A stretch of 64,000 nucleotides of DNA, taken from NCBI GenBank assembly GCA_037903355.1, contig JBAJFE010000062.1, forward strand, positions 1,736,001 to 1,800,000, in the 5' to 3' direction. This DNA is from Trichuris trichiura (taxonomy: Eukaryota; Nematoda; Enoplea; Trichinellida; Trichuridae). Below the pieces are notes generated by a model, which did not search any database, had not been told where the DNA came from, and was given only the letters and a program-made list of their open reading frames with translations. Positions within the stretch are counted from its first letter, which is position 1, and each line of letters begins with the position of its first letter. Both the position numbers and the translations under genes were made by a program. Positions 28,674 through 40,900 of this stretch are shown here, piece after piece.

Positions 28674-29189
28674 TTATTCCTCATCGCCGCCCTCTTCTTC
28701 TCCTCCTTCTCCTCCTTCTTCTTCTTTCTCCTCTTTTGCCTCTTCTTTTGGCGCTTCTTCTTTAGGCGGTGGGCCTGCGCCTCCTTCGTACTTCACTTCT
28801 ATGGAGTATCGAGCCATTTCCTTGACTGGATTGTCAGGATCCTTCCAAAACTTTGTTCCTTTAGCGGGCTTTTGGTCATCCGACAGGGCAACCACTACCA
28901 AGGTGCAACGATCCTTGGCTGGCGGGTTTCCTGTTATGGGAAGACATCGCACCTTAACTATGCGCTCTTTGCCTGGGCGGACCATCCCGTAGCCGGGACG
29001 AAACTTTAACCCTTCAGGCCTGGTGCAGCGGAATTTGTACGCCAGCCGGAACTTCGATTCGTTGAGCAAGTTCAGGTCAACAACTTTGATTTGGTCAAAA
29101 GGGCCCGTGAAGGTTATCTGATCCTTCGGAGTAACCTTCATTTGACCAGCGGCTGTCATCAGCGCTTGTTCCAGTCCGTCTGCACTCAT
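28674..29189 (-). CDS. MSP-domain protein with acidic tail
   Basis: A single exon encodes 171 aa from the ATG at 29189; another in-frame ATG lies 12 nt upstream (29201). MSP-fold features span about residues 13-130: PKDQITFTGPF, VVDLNLLNESKFRLAYKFRCT (the N-x-S/T-x-x-R-x-A-x-K-x-K-like signature), FRPGYGMVRPGK, and DRCTLVVVAL. The last 40 residues are almost entirely E, G, K and P, a low-complexity acidic tail encoded by a CTC/CTT-rich stretch on the plus strand. There is no transmembrane segment. The spacing fits nematode MSP-domain proteins of the sperm or cytosolic type. Upstream, TTGACAG precedes the ATG by 24 nt and may be a splice acceptor. Confidence 0.88.
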   Translation of the reverse strand: MSADGLEQALMTAAGQMKVTPKDQITFTGPFDQIKVVDLNLLNESKFRLAYKFRCTRPEGLKFRPGYGMVRPGKERIVKVRCLPITGNPPAKDRCTLVVVALSDDQKPAKGTKFWKDPDNPVKEMARYSIEVKYEGGAGPPPKEEAPKEEAKEEKEEEGGEGGEEEGGDEE

Positions 29190-29201
29190 CTTGTACGACA
29201 C

Positions 29202-30464
29202 AGCAGCTCACAACTGTCAAAGGCTGAGAAGGCGCGGCAAGCAACCGTTCACCAAGTCGGTTACTACTTTAATGGCGAAAATGGCCGCTCCCGAACGTTT
29301 CATCAGAAGTTGAGTTTAAAGCGAAATTATCACCCCGTAAGTGTAAGTTTAAAGTATTTCCCTCTTCTGGATTCTTTCAAAGGATGCAGTATTTAGCTCA
29401 GCTTCAATATGAATGGTTTTGACCTGTTTGGAAATACAGGGAAGGCGAGCAGTCTTGGACACCGTACCTGAAAATATTAGAGCACTACCGTATGACTAGA
29501 TTTGTGGTTGGCTCGTTTTGTACGCGATTAAGGTTTCCTACAAGAGCAACAGAAAAGATTAACACGCAAAACGTTAAGATTGAAACTTAGTACTATTTGC
29601 AATAACACCAGTTGCCTTTAAGAATTGAACTTTCAAAATTTTACAGCGAGAGGCTTCACTTTGCATGTTTGCAAATGGAAGCGTGCAACTGAATGCATAT
29701 CAATCTTTCTTACTGATAACATCTTTCTGAAAGCGGTTATAAATGTTACGAGAAGGAAGCGGTCTCTGTTTGAACTTTTTCACATCAAACCTCTGTAGCC
29801 GGTTTGAACTTAACTAAGCACATAATAGTGACACGTTTTGCAGCTTTGCTTTGCATGCAAGCAATAGCGTTACACTATCCAGGAAAAGCAAAGCCGCAAC
29901 AGCTTGAATTTGTACTTTTACGGTTACTGTAGAAGTAGGTATGTTGAAGCAGGGTGCTTGAAAATCTTTTATGATTTTCTGTTATTTTAAGATTGCCTAA
30001 GCAGCATGCAAAGTTCGCGTACATCCTTATTATAGCTGGCGTTTGGCATTAATAGAAGCCATCTTCAGGCATCTTTTAAGATGTGCTTCCGTTGAATAAA
30101 GTTGGCCTAAACGAAACGAACTTACCGTAATATTTAATTTTATTACATAAACTTATAAAAAATGCTTTTCTATTTTATTTACTTATCTGTCCGCTTCACA
30201 CCCTTTGACAAAGTATATATACCTATACCAAATGTGCAAATTGAGTTTCTGATTCTTAAACAGTAACTTCGTCGTTCAAAAAGCGTAGCAATAATTTAAA
30301 ATGGAAGCATTTCGACTTGACATGTGAGTTCGCTCGTACACGTTGAATCTGGTAGGTCGACAAGGGTTATCTTTTGCCACCTGACCGCTGGCTATAGGTT
30401 TAAACATATGGACAGTGGAGTAGGGGGGATAATTCTAGGGCGATGAATTCGAAGGGTTAGGAGA
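29202..30464. other. Gene-free intergenic stretch
   Basis: No exon, RNA gene or repeat was recognised in 1.2 kb. It is AT-rich, and reading frames are short. Confidence 0.4.
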
Positions 30465-30714
30465 ATGGCGGGAAAGCAACGACATCGAAAGAAAAGCCAT
30501 AAACCGTCGGCAGCAAAGGAGCAGCAGCAAGTCAGAGTAAAAAACGGTGGGTTCCTTTGTCGTCATTGCACAATGTAACTGAACTTGCAGTCAGGCGGCC
30601 GCAGACAAGCGCTCCCTTCTTACTGGATCGGATTAGTACGATTGAAGCTCTGAGTCAAACTGAAACGCCCCCCCCCCCTTCACATTGTATGGGACTACAT
30701 CCCACCGTCATACT
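30465..30714 (+). CDS. Possible N-terminal exons of an unrecognised basic protein
   Basis: An ATG at 30465 opens an exon to 30546 coding MAGKQRHRKKSHKPSAAKEQ and onward, followed by a 44-bp intron with GTGGGT donor and TTGCAG acceptor. The second exon starts at 30591 and continues VRRPQTSAPFLLDRIS. It can run to a GTATGT donor at 30715, which falls inside copy 3 of the 210-bp repeat. No downstream exons were found, so the gene is either truncated by the repeat or its remaining exons are unrecognised. The family is unknown; the lysine/arginine-rich start would suit a nuclear or nucleolar protein. Confidence 0.3.
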
Positions 30715-30915
30715 GTATGTCTGCTGACCATCTTATCCTGCCCTTAAGTAAGCTTAAGCCTAAACATAAGGGTTTCGTCTTGGCTTAAATCTTTGGTGAG
30801 GGCAAAAAAGGGTGATTAGCATGCTCTCTCTTTACGGTGCAGCAGGCAATGGGCATGCTTGCCAGAAAGGAACCTGCATTTCTCAGATGGTGGAGCGGCT
30901 AAGAGACAAGATCCA
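30705..30915 (+). repeat. 210-bp dispersed repeat, copy 3
   Basis: Same orientation and landmarks as the copy at 404-612: GTCATACTGT start, CTTAAGTAAGCTTAAG with AAACATAAGG, GCATGCTTGC, ACCTGCATTTCTCAG and a terminal ACAAGATCC. It follows an 11-bp run of C at 30667-30678. Confidence 0.7.
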
Positions 30916-32475
30916 TATGGTCGTGTCTGTACATAATTAACGATTTACACTGGCCGTGTTGTCCGAAATTTTGAATGTCGCAGCTGCTTTTCGCGACGGA
31001 ATTGTTTACCTTACTCGCTACGAAATGCTCAGATAGAATAGGCAGTAGCAGTACTAACATTATTTAAAGTAACCTGGGTTCCTTCGCTTGAGAAGCTTCT
31101 GACAGCTGGGTAGTTGAACATCGCCTTCACAGAGCTTGTAAAGGTTCCCGCTTCCTCTTGCTACAGCGTCTGATAAGCACAAGTCGAATACTTTGAACCG
31201 GACCTTTTACGACGAAGCTTCCTGCTTGTGAATTATAATTGAAAAGTTTTGCACTCAGATATTTTAATTTCAAAACGAGTCATTTCTTATTAATAATATT
31301 TGACTAGTTAATGGGTTAGCGAAAGGCAACCGTCGAGTCCTCTCGTAGCGTCATCATCTTCATACAGTTCCCAAAAGGCGTATAGGAAAAAAAATAATTC
31401 TCAAGCAATGCGAAAGTGGATAAAACATTCCATAAGTTCACGCTGAATACCAGCAGAAAGCAAAAGCAAAGCACAGCTAAGATACTTTAGTTTGCACATC
31501 TATCCGTTTTTAAGTTTCTGCATTCCAACTGGTTCTGCTGTGTAGGCATTCACGTGACCATGCTAAATTTGGTACCATGTTTTCAAGGTCGATCAAATAA
31601 CTGGTCGCATGTGTTAAATAGTTTAACAAAACGCAAACTTATAGTAGTGTTTGGTAAGCCTTGAGACGACGACAGAATGGAAAAAAGAGTACAGCCATTT
31701 TGGAGAAAGGATATACCTTCCTTTTTTATTTATAGATAAATGCAAGCTCTTTATGTTAAAGCATGCTTCCTGGATCGCGAAGAACTAAGTGCAACCCAAC
31801 CTCGAAGTTGCGAATGCGAAAAGCAACGTTATCCGCATAATTCGCACGGTTTCGAATACTGTAGGAAGTAACCTGCAGCATAAGGTGATGTGCGTGAATA
31901 GTGTTGCCTTACCCTCGACGAATGCTTGACATTTCTTTTAGCTGATGCGAAATGATGTCTTTGAGAAAGTTTACAATGAGCTAAAAAACATCTAGCCACA
32001 ATCTTTTGCTTGCTGCTAGCATGCGCATGTTTGGACTAACCCAATATGACTTTGATACTGAAACTTCTTCCGTTGGCAGTAGGCATATGTTCCCTGTTTT
32101 CTGTTGATGAAAAAGAGGTGGGGAGGAGGAAAAAGAGAGAAAAAGTTTTGTTGTACTGTTTTTGCATATCGATCTAGACATTTTGGTTTATTTTACGTTG
32201 GCTTTTCCGCGTAGACACGACAAATGAAGTTCTCTGCTGTTTCGCAGAATGCTGTTGTAGATATTGGTAATTGAGTTGGCGGAAGAAGCTTACAAGCAAA
32301 CGCTATTGTCTTCTCGCAACCGAATTGATAGATTGCCATGTTTCGCCATTCCACAAGCTGGGCATTCACTAATCATTTTTGCTTAAGGTGAAGAAGAACA
32401 GCTGTTGCGCTTGCTTTGATATTTTCTGTTGTCGTTTTTGCATATTCGGTCTGATACCAGATCAATTCGGAGAAG
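30916..32475. other. Gene-free stretch upstream of PEN-2
   Basis: About 1.5 kb without a supported gene. A minus-strand open frame at 32181-31981 has no family features. The region must include the PEN-2 promoter, but no specific site was recognised. Confidence 0.4.
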
Positions 32476-34675
32476 ATGAACCTTGACAGAATGAACGACG
32501 ATGAAAAGTTGTTTTTATGCCGGCGTTTCTTTTACGGTATGTCAAAATCATTGAATTTCATGCGTACCATTTCAACATGTACCGCCTAATAAATAATTCT
32601 TGCGCGACCGTTGGCACAGTCAACTTCATTTCGTTGAGGTTGCATTATTGTAGCTGCGTAGGGTGAGTCAATTCTGTACTTAAGCAGACAAAGGATCACG
32701 TTCTTATCCTTACAAAAAAAACAGAAAGAAATTGCGCTTGGAAATGTTTAAGTGATTTTTTTATAGTTTTGCTTAGTATTCTTAATTTTAGGTGGATTCG
32801 CCCTCCTGCCATTGCTTTGGCTCGTAAATTCCGTCTGGTTCTTCCGACAAGCCTTCGTCCGAAACTCGTTTGAAAATCAGCCACTGCTTCGTCTTTGTAC
32901 GTACTCTGATTTTATGCATTTCCAACGTTTGTACAATCATTGATTGATACGCCAAGCCTGTTTTCCGTCTAAGTCAATGCCACTTTGTAGCTTCCTTTCT
33001 TGATAGCAATCTCAGACATTATGACCTCGCGTTCGTCGGACTATTTTTAGTCGTCTACCTCGCTTGGCAGGCGTTTGTAGAATATTGACAAGATTTGTTG
33101 TTACGAAAAAGATGTGGTAGGTCATCTATGCCAAATGGAAAACTGATGAATTACCGTACTCTTTTCGTAGCATAAAACTTATAATAAGAGAACCAATATA
33201 TATTCAGTCTTTTAACGAACCTATGAGGACTAAATTTTCTGCTTTCATCTAAAAAAAGTTCTTTTTATTTTTTGAGTATGTTCACTGAATATTTCAGTTT
33301 ATCGGACTCCGTGTATTCTTGTTTTCAACTTGTTTTTGTTTAATATATTCAGAATAAAATTTTTAAAGCTCTTTTTGAATAATCCTTCCTTCAATATCAA
33401 GCTCTTCGCAACTTCGTAATCGTTCATTATTTGCTAATTATTTTCATGAACTGTATGAATGGCATCTTTGGCCTTTCCATCGGCTCTTCCACATTTTTGC
33501 GCACTTCGGTAGATGTTTTGTTTTTCTGCTCCTTTTCCAACAAATTCTTTGTAGCTGCGTAGGCGCAGATTGTTTAAGGCACGCAGGATTGACTTTTTTG
33601 TTTACGCTGTATATCAGTGTCAAAGTAAAAGCGACCATACGTTTATTATAGGGTAGCGTTGGTTAATCAATTTTTTATTTTGCCTTTATCCGAGCAAGAC
33701 TAGACGCACGGCTTGTCATTTACAGTCACTTGTAATTTACTGTACCTGTAAATCAAAATGCCCATCAAAGATTCCGCATGCAGGTCACCAATTCGTATTC
33801 CAATGGCGGGAAGAAGCAATCCAGGCTTCGGCTTTTAAAAAAGTCTTGATAAGGTTCGCCTGGCCATTCAAGAATCGGTTAACTTTAGATAGGCACATTT
33901 TGCAATGTTGTTACTGTTTACGGGGTTTTTCTATTTTCGAAACGTGCTCCCTCCCTGCTTCCGAGGCGTTAATAGAACTTGCGTTGTTGTAGCCTCTTGG
34001 TTTTTGTCTCTTTGTTTTTCGAGTTCAGTTGCAGTTGCTTTACTGAGATGCCACACATGTAAAAAAGTGAAAATAGTTTTGCTCAAATAGAAATAGTCTC
34101 ATTCCTAGCCCATTCCTGGTCTATACTTGCATCATTTGCATAGCAGAAAGCAGTGATGCTAAAATCCTACTATATAGTACCAATTAAAAAGGATCACGGA
34201 CAACAGCTGTATTTCAAAGATTAAATTTTCAGATTTATGAAGTGTAAGGTTGAAGTCAAAGTAGCAAAGGTCAGTTCAGCTAGATTACGTAGTCTCTGTG
34301 GTATATGCAGTTGAGGAATTAGAGCCGTGCTTTACAATACCAAAAACCCTTAGGTTCCATCATCCTATTTGATTATGTTTAAATTAATAGTTGTTGCTTG
34401 GTTGCCTTGTTAAATTTCACAAATGAGCATTTCGCCACATCAGCAAGGTGGAGTAAAGCTAAGTAAGCAGCTTTAGGGAAATTGGGTAGAATTTTGGGCC
34501 GCATTTTGCTCTATAATATTTTTGTTTACTTCTAGATGTCAGTGGGTCTATGATAGGAGTTCTATTGTGGACAATTGTTTTGGTTGCTTGGATCTCAGTT
34601 TTCCAGTTGAAGCGAGCTGCTTGGGACGCCTTTGGTGACTACATATCCTTCGTGATACCAGAAGGAATCTCTTAG
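32476..34675 (+). CDS. pen-2: Gamma-secretase subunit PEN-2
   Basis: Three exons (32476-32536, 32792-32896, 34536-34675) encode 101 aa, the same length as human PEN-2. PEN-2 is the smallest gamma-secretase subunit; it binds presenilin and triggers its endoproteolysis, as needed for Notch cleavage. Exon 1 gives [20 protein letters not shown], close to the human start. Exon 2 gives [22 protein letters not shown], the first membrane segment. Exon 3 gives [17 protein letters not shown], the second membrane segment, and the essential C-terminal [10 protein letters not shown] motif. Intron 2 is unusually long for this window (1.64 kb). AATAAA lies at 34721. The REXO1 start codon follows only 236 bp after the stop, same strand, so the two could share a promoter or operon, which cannot be shown from sequence alone. 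Confidence 0.96.
33427..33554 (-). CDS. Possible antisense exon inside PEN-2 intron 2
   Basis: On the minus strand a GCAG acceptor at 33555 is followed by an open frame reading [20 protein letters not shown] and ending [12 protein letters not shown] then TAA. The charged, helix-like composition looks protein-like, but no upstream exon, start codon or family was found. It may be a terminal exon of a nested gene or chance. Confidence 0.2.
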
Positions 34676-34911
34676 TCCGCCGGCAGTTTCTGTTTCTTGT
34701 TGCTTACTTTTTTATCCGTCAATAAAAGCTTACTACGCGAGACATTCGACTCCTCATAGCAAGTTGGCATTGTTCCAAGCAAAGGAGATTTCCGCTACCT
34801 GTTTCCCGTGCTTTTACGCTGAACTACCCTAAATGGAACGAAATTTGTTGTAGACAAAAAGCCAGCATACTGCGGCTAGGAAGGGAGCGAAATTGAATTG
34901 TTGCAACTAGG

Positions 34912-37900
34912 ATGTTTACGTCGCTTGGTTTTTGGCGCAGTATACCGTGTCCTTACCTTGATTCCGACAAGCCATGCCAGCGACCGTACTGTCAATTTAA
35001 ACATGCAGAAGAGAATGCAGGTACGCTGGTAGTTGGAAAGCCTTTGAGTTAACAGCGGGATGCGTGATTTCAGACAACGACGAAAGTAGCATTTTAAATG
35101 GCATTAGTAGTCGAATCGACCAAGATTGCCAGCCGCCTTGCAGCACTGTCGACATCCCGCGCGTCCAAAAGTACGAGTTCAGACTACGACGGTACATCAA
35201 CTACAAAACTATTTAACTTTGCAGGTTGGCCATTCCGGTTGAACCAGCTGGAAAAGATGACAGTAAGCACCCTTGGCGCTTTGAGTAGCGACTGTTTCAT
35301 TGACGTCCGTCAATACGACAGGTCTTCCGGTGCAGACTTCATGGGTGCCCAAACCTAAACCATTGGTCTACAAGCCAACCCCTATAGCCGAATTGCGCAA
35401 GCGAAAGAGAATTAAGGAAGAGCTGCAGACTGGCAAGTCCACTGCTGCGGAAAGCGGAACGTCGATTTCTTCAGCAAATTATGTAGAGGCGAATAGTTCT
35501 GATTCGTTTGAGGATAAAGCATCTGCACCGACAAATTCATGCGTCGAGCCAATCGTACGCGCTCCTGAATGCCCCATCGATGAATCGAGCTTAATAGACC
35601 TTACGGAAGTGTCTTCAAATGTGCCAAACACTGAAAAAGATTCAGAAAACGAGGTGGAAGAAAACCCGGTTGGCGTTGAGACTCCTTCCGAAAGTATCCT
35701 TGCGCTTTGTGATGCAAAGGAAAGTGAACAACCCGAAGAAGCTGAAAGTGAGCAATGCGTAATGGCTTCGAGTGAGCAGAGCGATATAGACGTTTCTGGC
35801 CCTATTGTCGAAATCTCTGACGAACAGCCGCCCATTGAAAATGACGAACCAAATGAGGGAGAAGGCAGAGGCTGCGTTCTGCATGTGGCTAATGTTTTTG
35901 GTGATGATTCCGATGACGATGAAGAATTTCGGAAAGCCTATTCGTCCAGGGTCTCGTTCAGGAAAGGCCTTGCAGCACCTTTGGCACCGCATGCCTTTAA
36001 GGGCAAGGTTAATGCGGAACAGTCCGCTTTCAATTCCGTAGAAATTGATGACTCTGGGTACAGCAGCTTCGATCGTAGACCCAAACTCAAAGCGGAAAGT
36101 CCGCCTTTAAAGAAGCTCACACCACATAGAATTAGTCCATCTTCAACAGTTAAGCCCGTGATTGTGAAAGCCCCCGTTATCCGTTGTGCTGAGGAGGTGA
36201 CGGTAAGTTTTCTCGCATTTTGAGCCTTAAAACAAAGAAACCTCTCTGTAACTTGGACTACTTAATGATGGAATTTTTTAGGCATCCTTACAAGATGAGG
36301 TTGATTATCAAGAGGCACTTATTATGAAAAAAAGACGTATTTCCAAGGTTGTCAGCTGTGATGTAAGGCCCCTGTTTTTGCTATCATTAGGCTACCTTAG
36401 ATCTTGTGATTACGATTTTGTTTGACCTTTGTAGAAGTCTGACGAAAAACCGCGCGTGGCGTTCAACCCGAAGTGCAGAATTCCCATTTCAATTCGTCAG
36501 CGCTATCTCGATCTCTTTGTAGAGGAATGCTTGAAACAATGTCCTGATAAGCAGGAGGCCTTTACGAAGGTGCTTATTCGAAATGGTGCCGCATGAACAA
36601 GCCTTCCCCATGGGGTTTTTCAGGCCAGCGCGGAAGAGGAGTCGGTGGCAGCACTAGCTCACTCAACAAAGGGATACACCGTCTCGGCTGTCAACCGCTT
36701 GAGGCGCTTAAGATGCTCAGTTAGCACAGCTTTAGTGCCTGCGCAGATGACTTCCGGTTCCACAAATGGTGGGTTTACTTTCTTTCAAAAAAATTATCAA
36801 TGGCGTTTTGGTGAAACTAGTTTTTTTGTCAGGTCCCCTGATCAATGCCTTTTGCACTTGGTGGTGTTTTGAAATACAGATTTAAAAAAAAGAGTCGATG
36901 AACTTGTATTTACTTTGAGTATTGGTGTTTTTCAGTTTAGTAGATGTTCATCTAACCTTGCTTGCGTTATGACATCGCTTTAGCACCACTTCGTCTTGCA
37001 GGCTTCTTTACGCCGTACGTAATAGCTGAAAACCACAGAATATTTATGTATTTTTTAAATTACAGGCAGTTCTCGTATAACGCGAGCGTTTGGTCACTTA
37101 AAAATCCTGAAAAATCTCGCGTTATAGGAGACATGTAAAGTATAGGGAAATCACAATTTCGTTCAAAGCGTCAGAAGGATTGTTTACTTGTAAACAACAA
37201 CAGAGAGATATCTTAAATAAGCTGGGTAGAAACAGGAATTATGATGTACCTGAGCTACTTATCCTACCGTTAGGCACGCTGACGTATGGATCCTTTTACA
37301 CGGGGTCAAAATAACATTATTTTTTACGGCGATTATACATTAACGGCAGAGCTTTTATGATAGAACTCTTTACAGCGGACAGAGTTCAAACTGGCTTTCA
37401 GGAGCGGCATGCTTGCGTCTTTAGCTTGTGGAAGGAGTCCCTCTCAGTACTAAAATAAACGACCTCATACCCAGGAAAGAATGGAGTTCCGTTGGACTCA
37501 CTTTTTTAATCTCACTATCTTTTGTTACGGGCGAACTGAGGTCCTATTAGATGTAGAAGGTAGCGCTTCCTCATCATCACAATGTTTCTTCATTGCAGTA
37601 AAGTAGAATTCGAGCTTCTTTTGTTTCGCACGTGCACTTCTTTCGTACAGCAGCTGCTTATATGGCTCCAAGCGAGCTCGGATACTTCTTGTGGTTTTCC
37701 CGCTGCGTTCTGCAATACAATCATTGTCTTCGAGCCATTGTAAACGCTGTTCAATAGTTTCCAGGGTATCTGACAGCTCAGCAGTGGTCATTTGTCGCGG
37801 AGGAGGCGGAGGAACTTCCTGATTTTCATCATCATCTTCTCTTCCTTTTTTTTCCCCTGCTACAGAGAGTTCTTGCAGCTCCTCGGTGGTCAGCTCATCC

Positions 37901-40900
37901 GGTTGACAATTCAAAATGTCCTCAATATCCTGATATTCCACTCCTTCAAAGCCTAGCCTGTTTGCCAACTGAATTCAGCTTTTAGTAATTTCGCATACTT
38001 AAGCAGAAGGCTCAAAGTCTTTAAAATCGCAGAACAGATCTGGGATGAGTTTCCGCCAAACACGGTGCAAGCACTGTTTCGATACGTCATTCCAGGCATC
38101 TACGATGTTGTTAATGGCTATTCTCAGGTTATAGTTCTTCCAAAATTCCATCACAGTTTTACAAATTTCTCCGTCGGTCGCGTCGATCAGCATCTTGAAC
38201 GTTCGCCTTAAGTAGTAAGCTTTGAATGCTCTGATAACGCATTGGTCAAGCGGTCGTAACAAAGAAGTGGTCCGTGCCGGCAAGAAAACAAAGTGGACAT
38301 TTGGGTCTAGCCCAGCTTTCATCGGTGGGTGGCTTGGCGCGCTATCCATGATTACGAGAACTTTAAAAGCCAAGCTCTTCTCGTTCAAGTATTTCTTAAT
38401 GTAATTCGCATAAGCATTAGAAAAAATATCAAGGCAAACTTGGGCGGTAATCCATCCTCTTTTGCTGTACCTGTAGTAAACGCTCAAACTGCTTTTAACA
38501 ATTCCCCTTAGGGCTCGTGGATTGGCATGACGATGAATCATCAATAGCTTCAGCTTAAGATCCCCACTAGCGTTGGCACCGAGCTTTACAGTCACACGGT
38601 CTTTCGCAGCGCAGATTCCTGCAGCATGCCTACGCTCTCTGGAAATGTAGATCCTTTTTGGCATACGCTTTAGAAAAACATTTGTCTCGTCGAAGTTAAA
38701 AATTTGATCGAGGCAGTAGCCCTTTTCTTTGACCAAGTTTTGTACTTCTATTGGAAATGTTTGCGCGGCATCGACGTCCGCGCTTCCTGCTTCGCCACAG
38801 AGACAAACATTGTGAAAACTGTATCGATTCTTGAAACGGCAGAACCAACCACTACTAGCAGTAAATGGAGGAATTTCGGTAGGATTTGTAGACTGTTTCT
38901 TAAGGTCTTCGTAAATGGTAACTGCTTTTTGTCTTATGGTGAAAAACGTTGTTCCTATTCTTTTCATCGTTTGAGTTTCGATCCAAATGCTGAGTAGTTT
39001 TTCCGTTTCCTCCAGTACCTTAGGCCTTGTTCTTATTGACATCGCAATACTTGAACTGGTACCGCTTACGCAAGTCTGTTTAACTTTTTTTGCATTGCTC
39101 CTAATGGTCCGCAAGGTTGATTCCTTTATGCCAGTAGCTTTGACGATATCACATGTCGTCTCATTCCGTTCATACTGTTTCAGTATCTCAAGCTTCTCTC
39201 CAACAGTCAGCGCCTTTCTTTTTCGACCACTACCAGCTGACTTCGAATCAGGAAGCTTAGACATTTTCAGATACTTAAAGGCTATCCTCAGATCGCGGAA
39301 TCAGACAAAATACTTACGAATTGAGCTCGCAATCAGACGGTGTGAATGCTTTCCGAATTTTGTGCTAGCGTACTACGACTCACTGGAAAACCTGTACGAT
39401 GCCTGCGCTTCGGGAGAATTGAAAATGGAAACGTCGTCTGTACACATGTTCCTGCCGGCCCGAATTATTCCACCGAACATGAATATCGATCAGTAGCCTG
39501 TTTGAGTATGCATATTGCAGGGTGCACAGCTGAGTCGGACACTACTTGTGATAAGAATCCTAAACGGTTTTGTCACATTTCGCTTGTTCGTGACCGAAGA
39601 ACGCGCATAAGCTAACAGCGCGAGCTTTGTTTGCTGTCGGTGGCCGAGAACACGGGGAGACTTTGCCATACGCCCACGCTTTCCAGCCGGCGAAATCGCG
39701 TAAGAGCGGAAACAGAATCGCGTTATGTGAAAAAGTGCTACGATTTCAAAATCGCGAATAAGCGAAAAGGCGTTATATGGACACGCGTTATACGAGAACT
39801 ACCTGTAATTAGTAAATTTTAAATGAAAATGGACGAGCGCTCTAGTCTTTATGGATCTTGTCGGTTATGCGCTCTACTGTCTGAGAAATGCAGGCTCCTT
39901 TCCGTTAAGCACGCGGCCATCATGTGATGCCTTCAATTCCGAGCACGTCGGCTGTCTTGATCTGCCCTCACTTAAGCCTAAGCCAAAATGTAAGCTTTAT
40001 GTTTGGGCATAGGCTTAGGGAAATGTAGAACAGGGTGGCCAGCAAAGTTACAGTATGACAGCGCCCGTCTTCGTCATGCTGTTTAAAGTAGGGATTGTTG
40101 TTTCGTTGTGAAGCGTAATTTATACCGTTTCCTCTATCTGCGGACGTGATTGTGTCTCCATTGGAAACGGTTGTCTCTTGATGGACAGATCACCTTGTTT
40201 TATTGCAAGCGTTAATTACGCGCGTATGCCCTGTTACGCTGGTAAGAATTGCTTGCCCATATTGTCTTCGCTGCAAGTTTTTGATTTGAGTTCAAAAAAC
40301 GTAACGAGTGATCTGCATAACCATTGACCTGTTCTCCAGTATTACCTGACTTTTTTGCCTAATGAACCTGCTTTTCTCTACTGAAGCAATTTATCTTATG
40401 TTAAAACTAAGGCACAGCTATCACTTTTACGTCACTTAGCGTCATGTGGGGCATTTTTTGCGCTTAATGACGTGATTTACTGATTATAATCATTTTCTTG
40501 ATCAGTGTTCGATAACAAGCTTTTAGGTTAGATAAAAGAAAACATCTTGAATCAAAAAATAATAATGGAAGCGGCTCACTTTTGGCGTACGCAGGCAAAA
40601 TTCGCTGAGCGCGCCGACGAAGTTGAGTTGAACAGACTCTCTCGTCATCGTCAGCTTCCGCTTTGAAATAGCCGCATAAAAAGTTGCGGTGAAGTAAATT
40701 AGCATAGCAAATGCGATGTATTGTTCAAGCGAAAATTCTTTTGTCTTTCCGACGTTGGGAACGAGTTCGGCTTCGTTTGTCATCTATTTCAGCGCGGGTG
40801 TATTTTCTTGTGCCGCTAAGCCGGGAAATGTTTAGGGAAAACGTTCTACGACGCTTTAATGTCCTACGTGCTTACGGAAGAACAGATGAAAAATAACGGC

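Noticed and set aside
33016..33252. Alternative last exons for PEN-2 (33016-33088, or 33016-33076 plus 33121-33252)
   Set aside because: They lack the essential DYLSF-type ending; the exon at 34536-34675 supplies it exactly and gives the expected 101 aa.
39250..39500. Plus-strand open frame that looked like an extra REXO1 exon
   Set aside because: It lies inside the Tigger element (37063-39805), and REXO1 exons 36624-36768 and 40836-40982 already join in phase with a natural family sequence.
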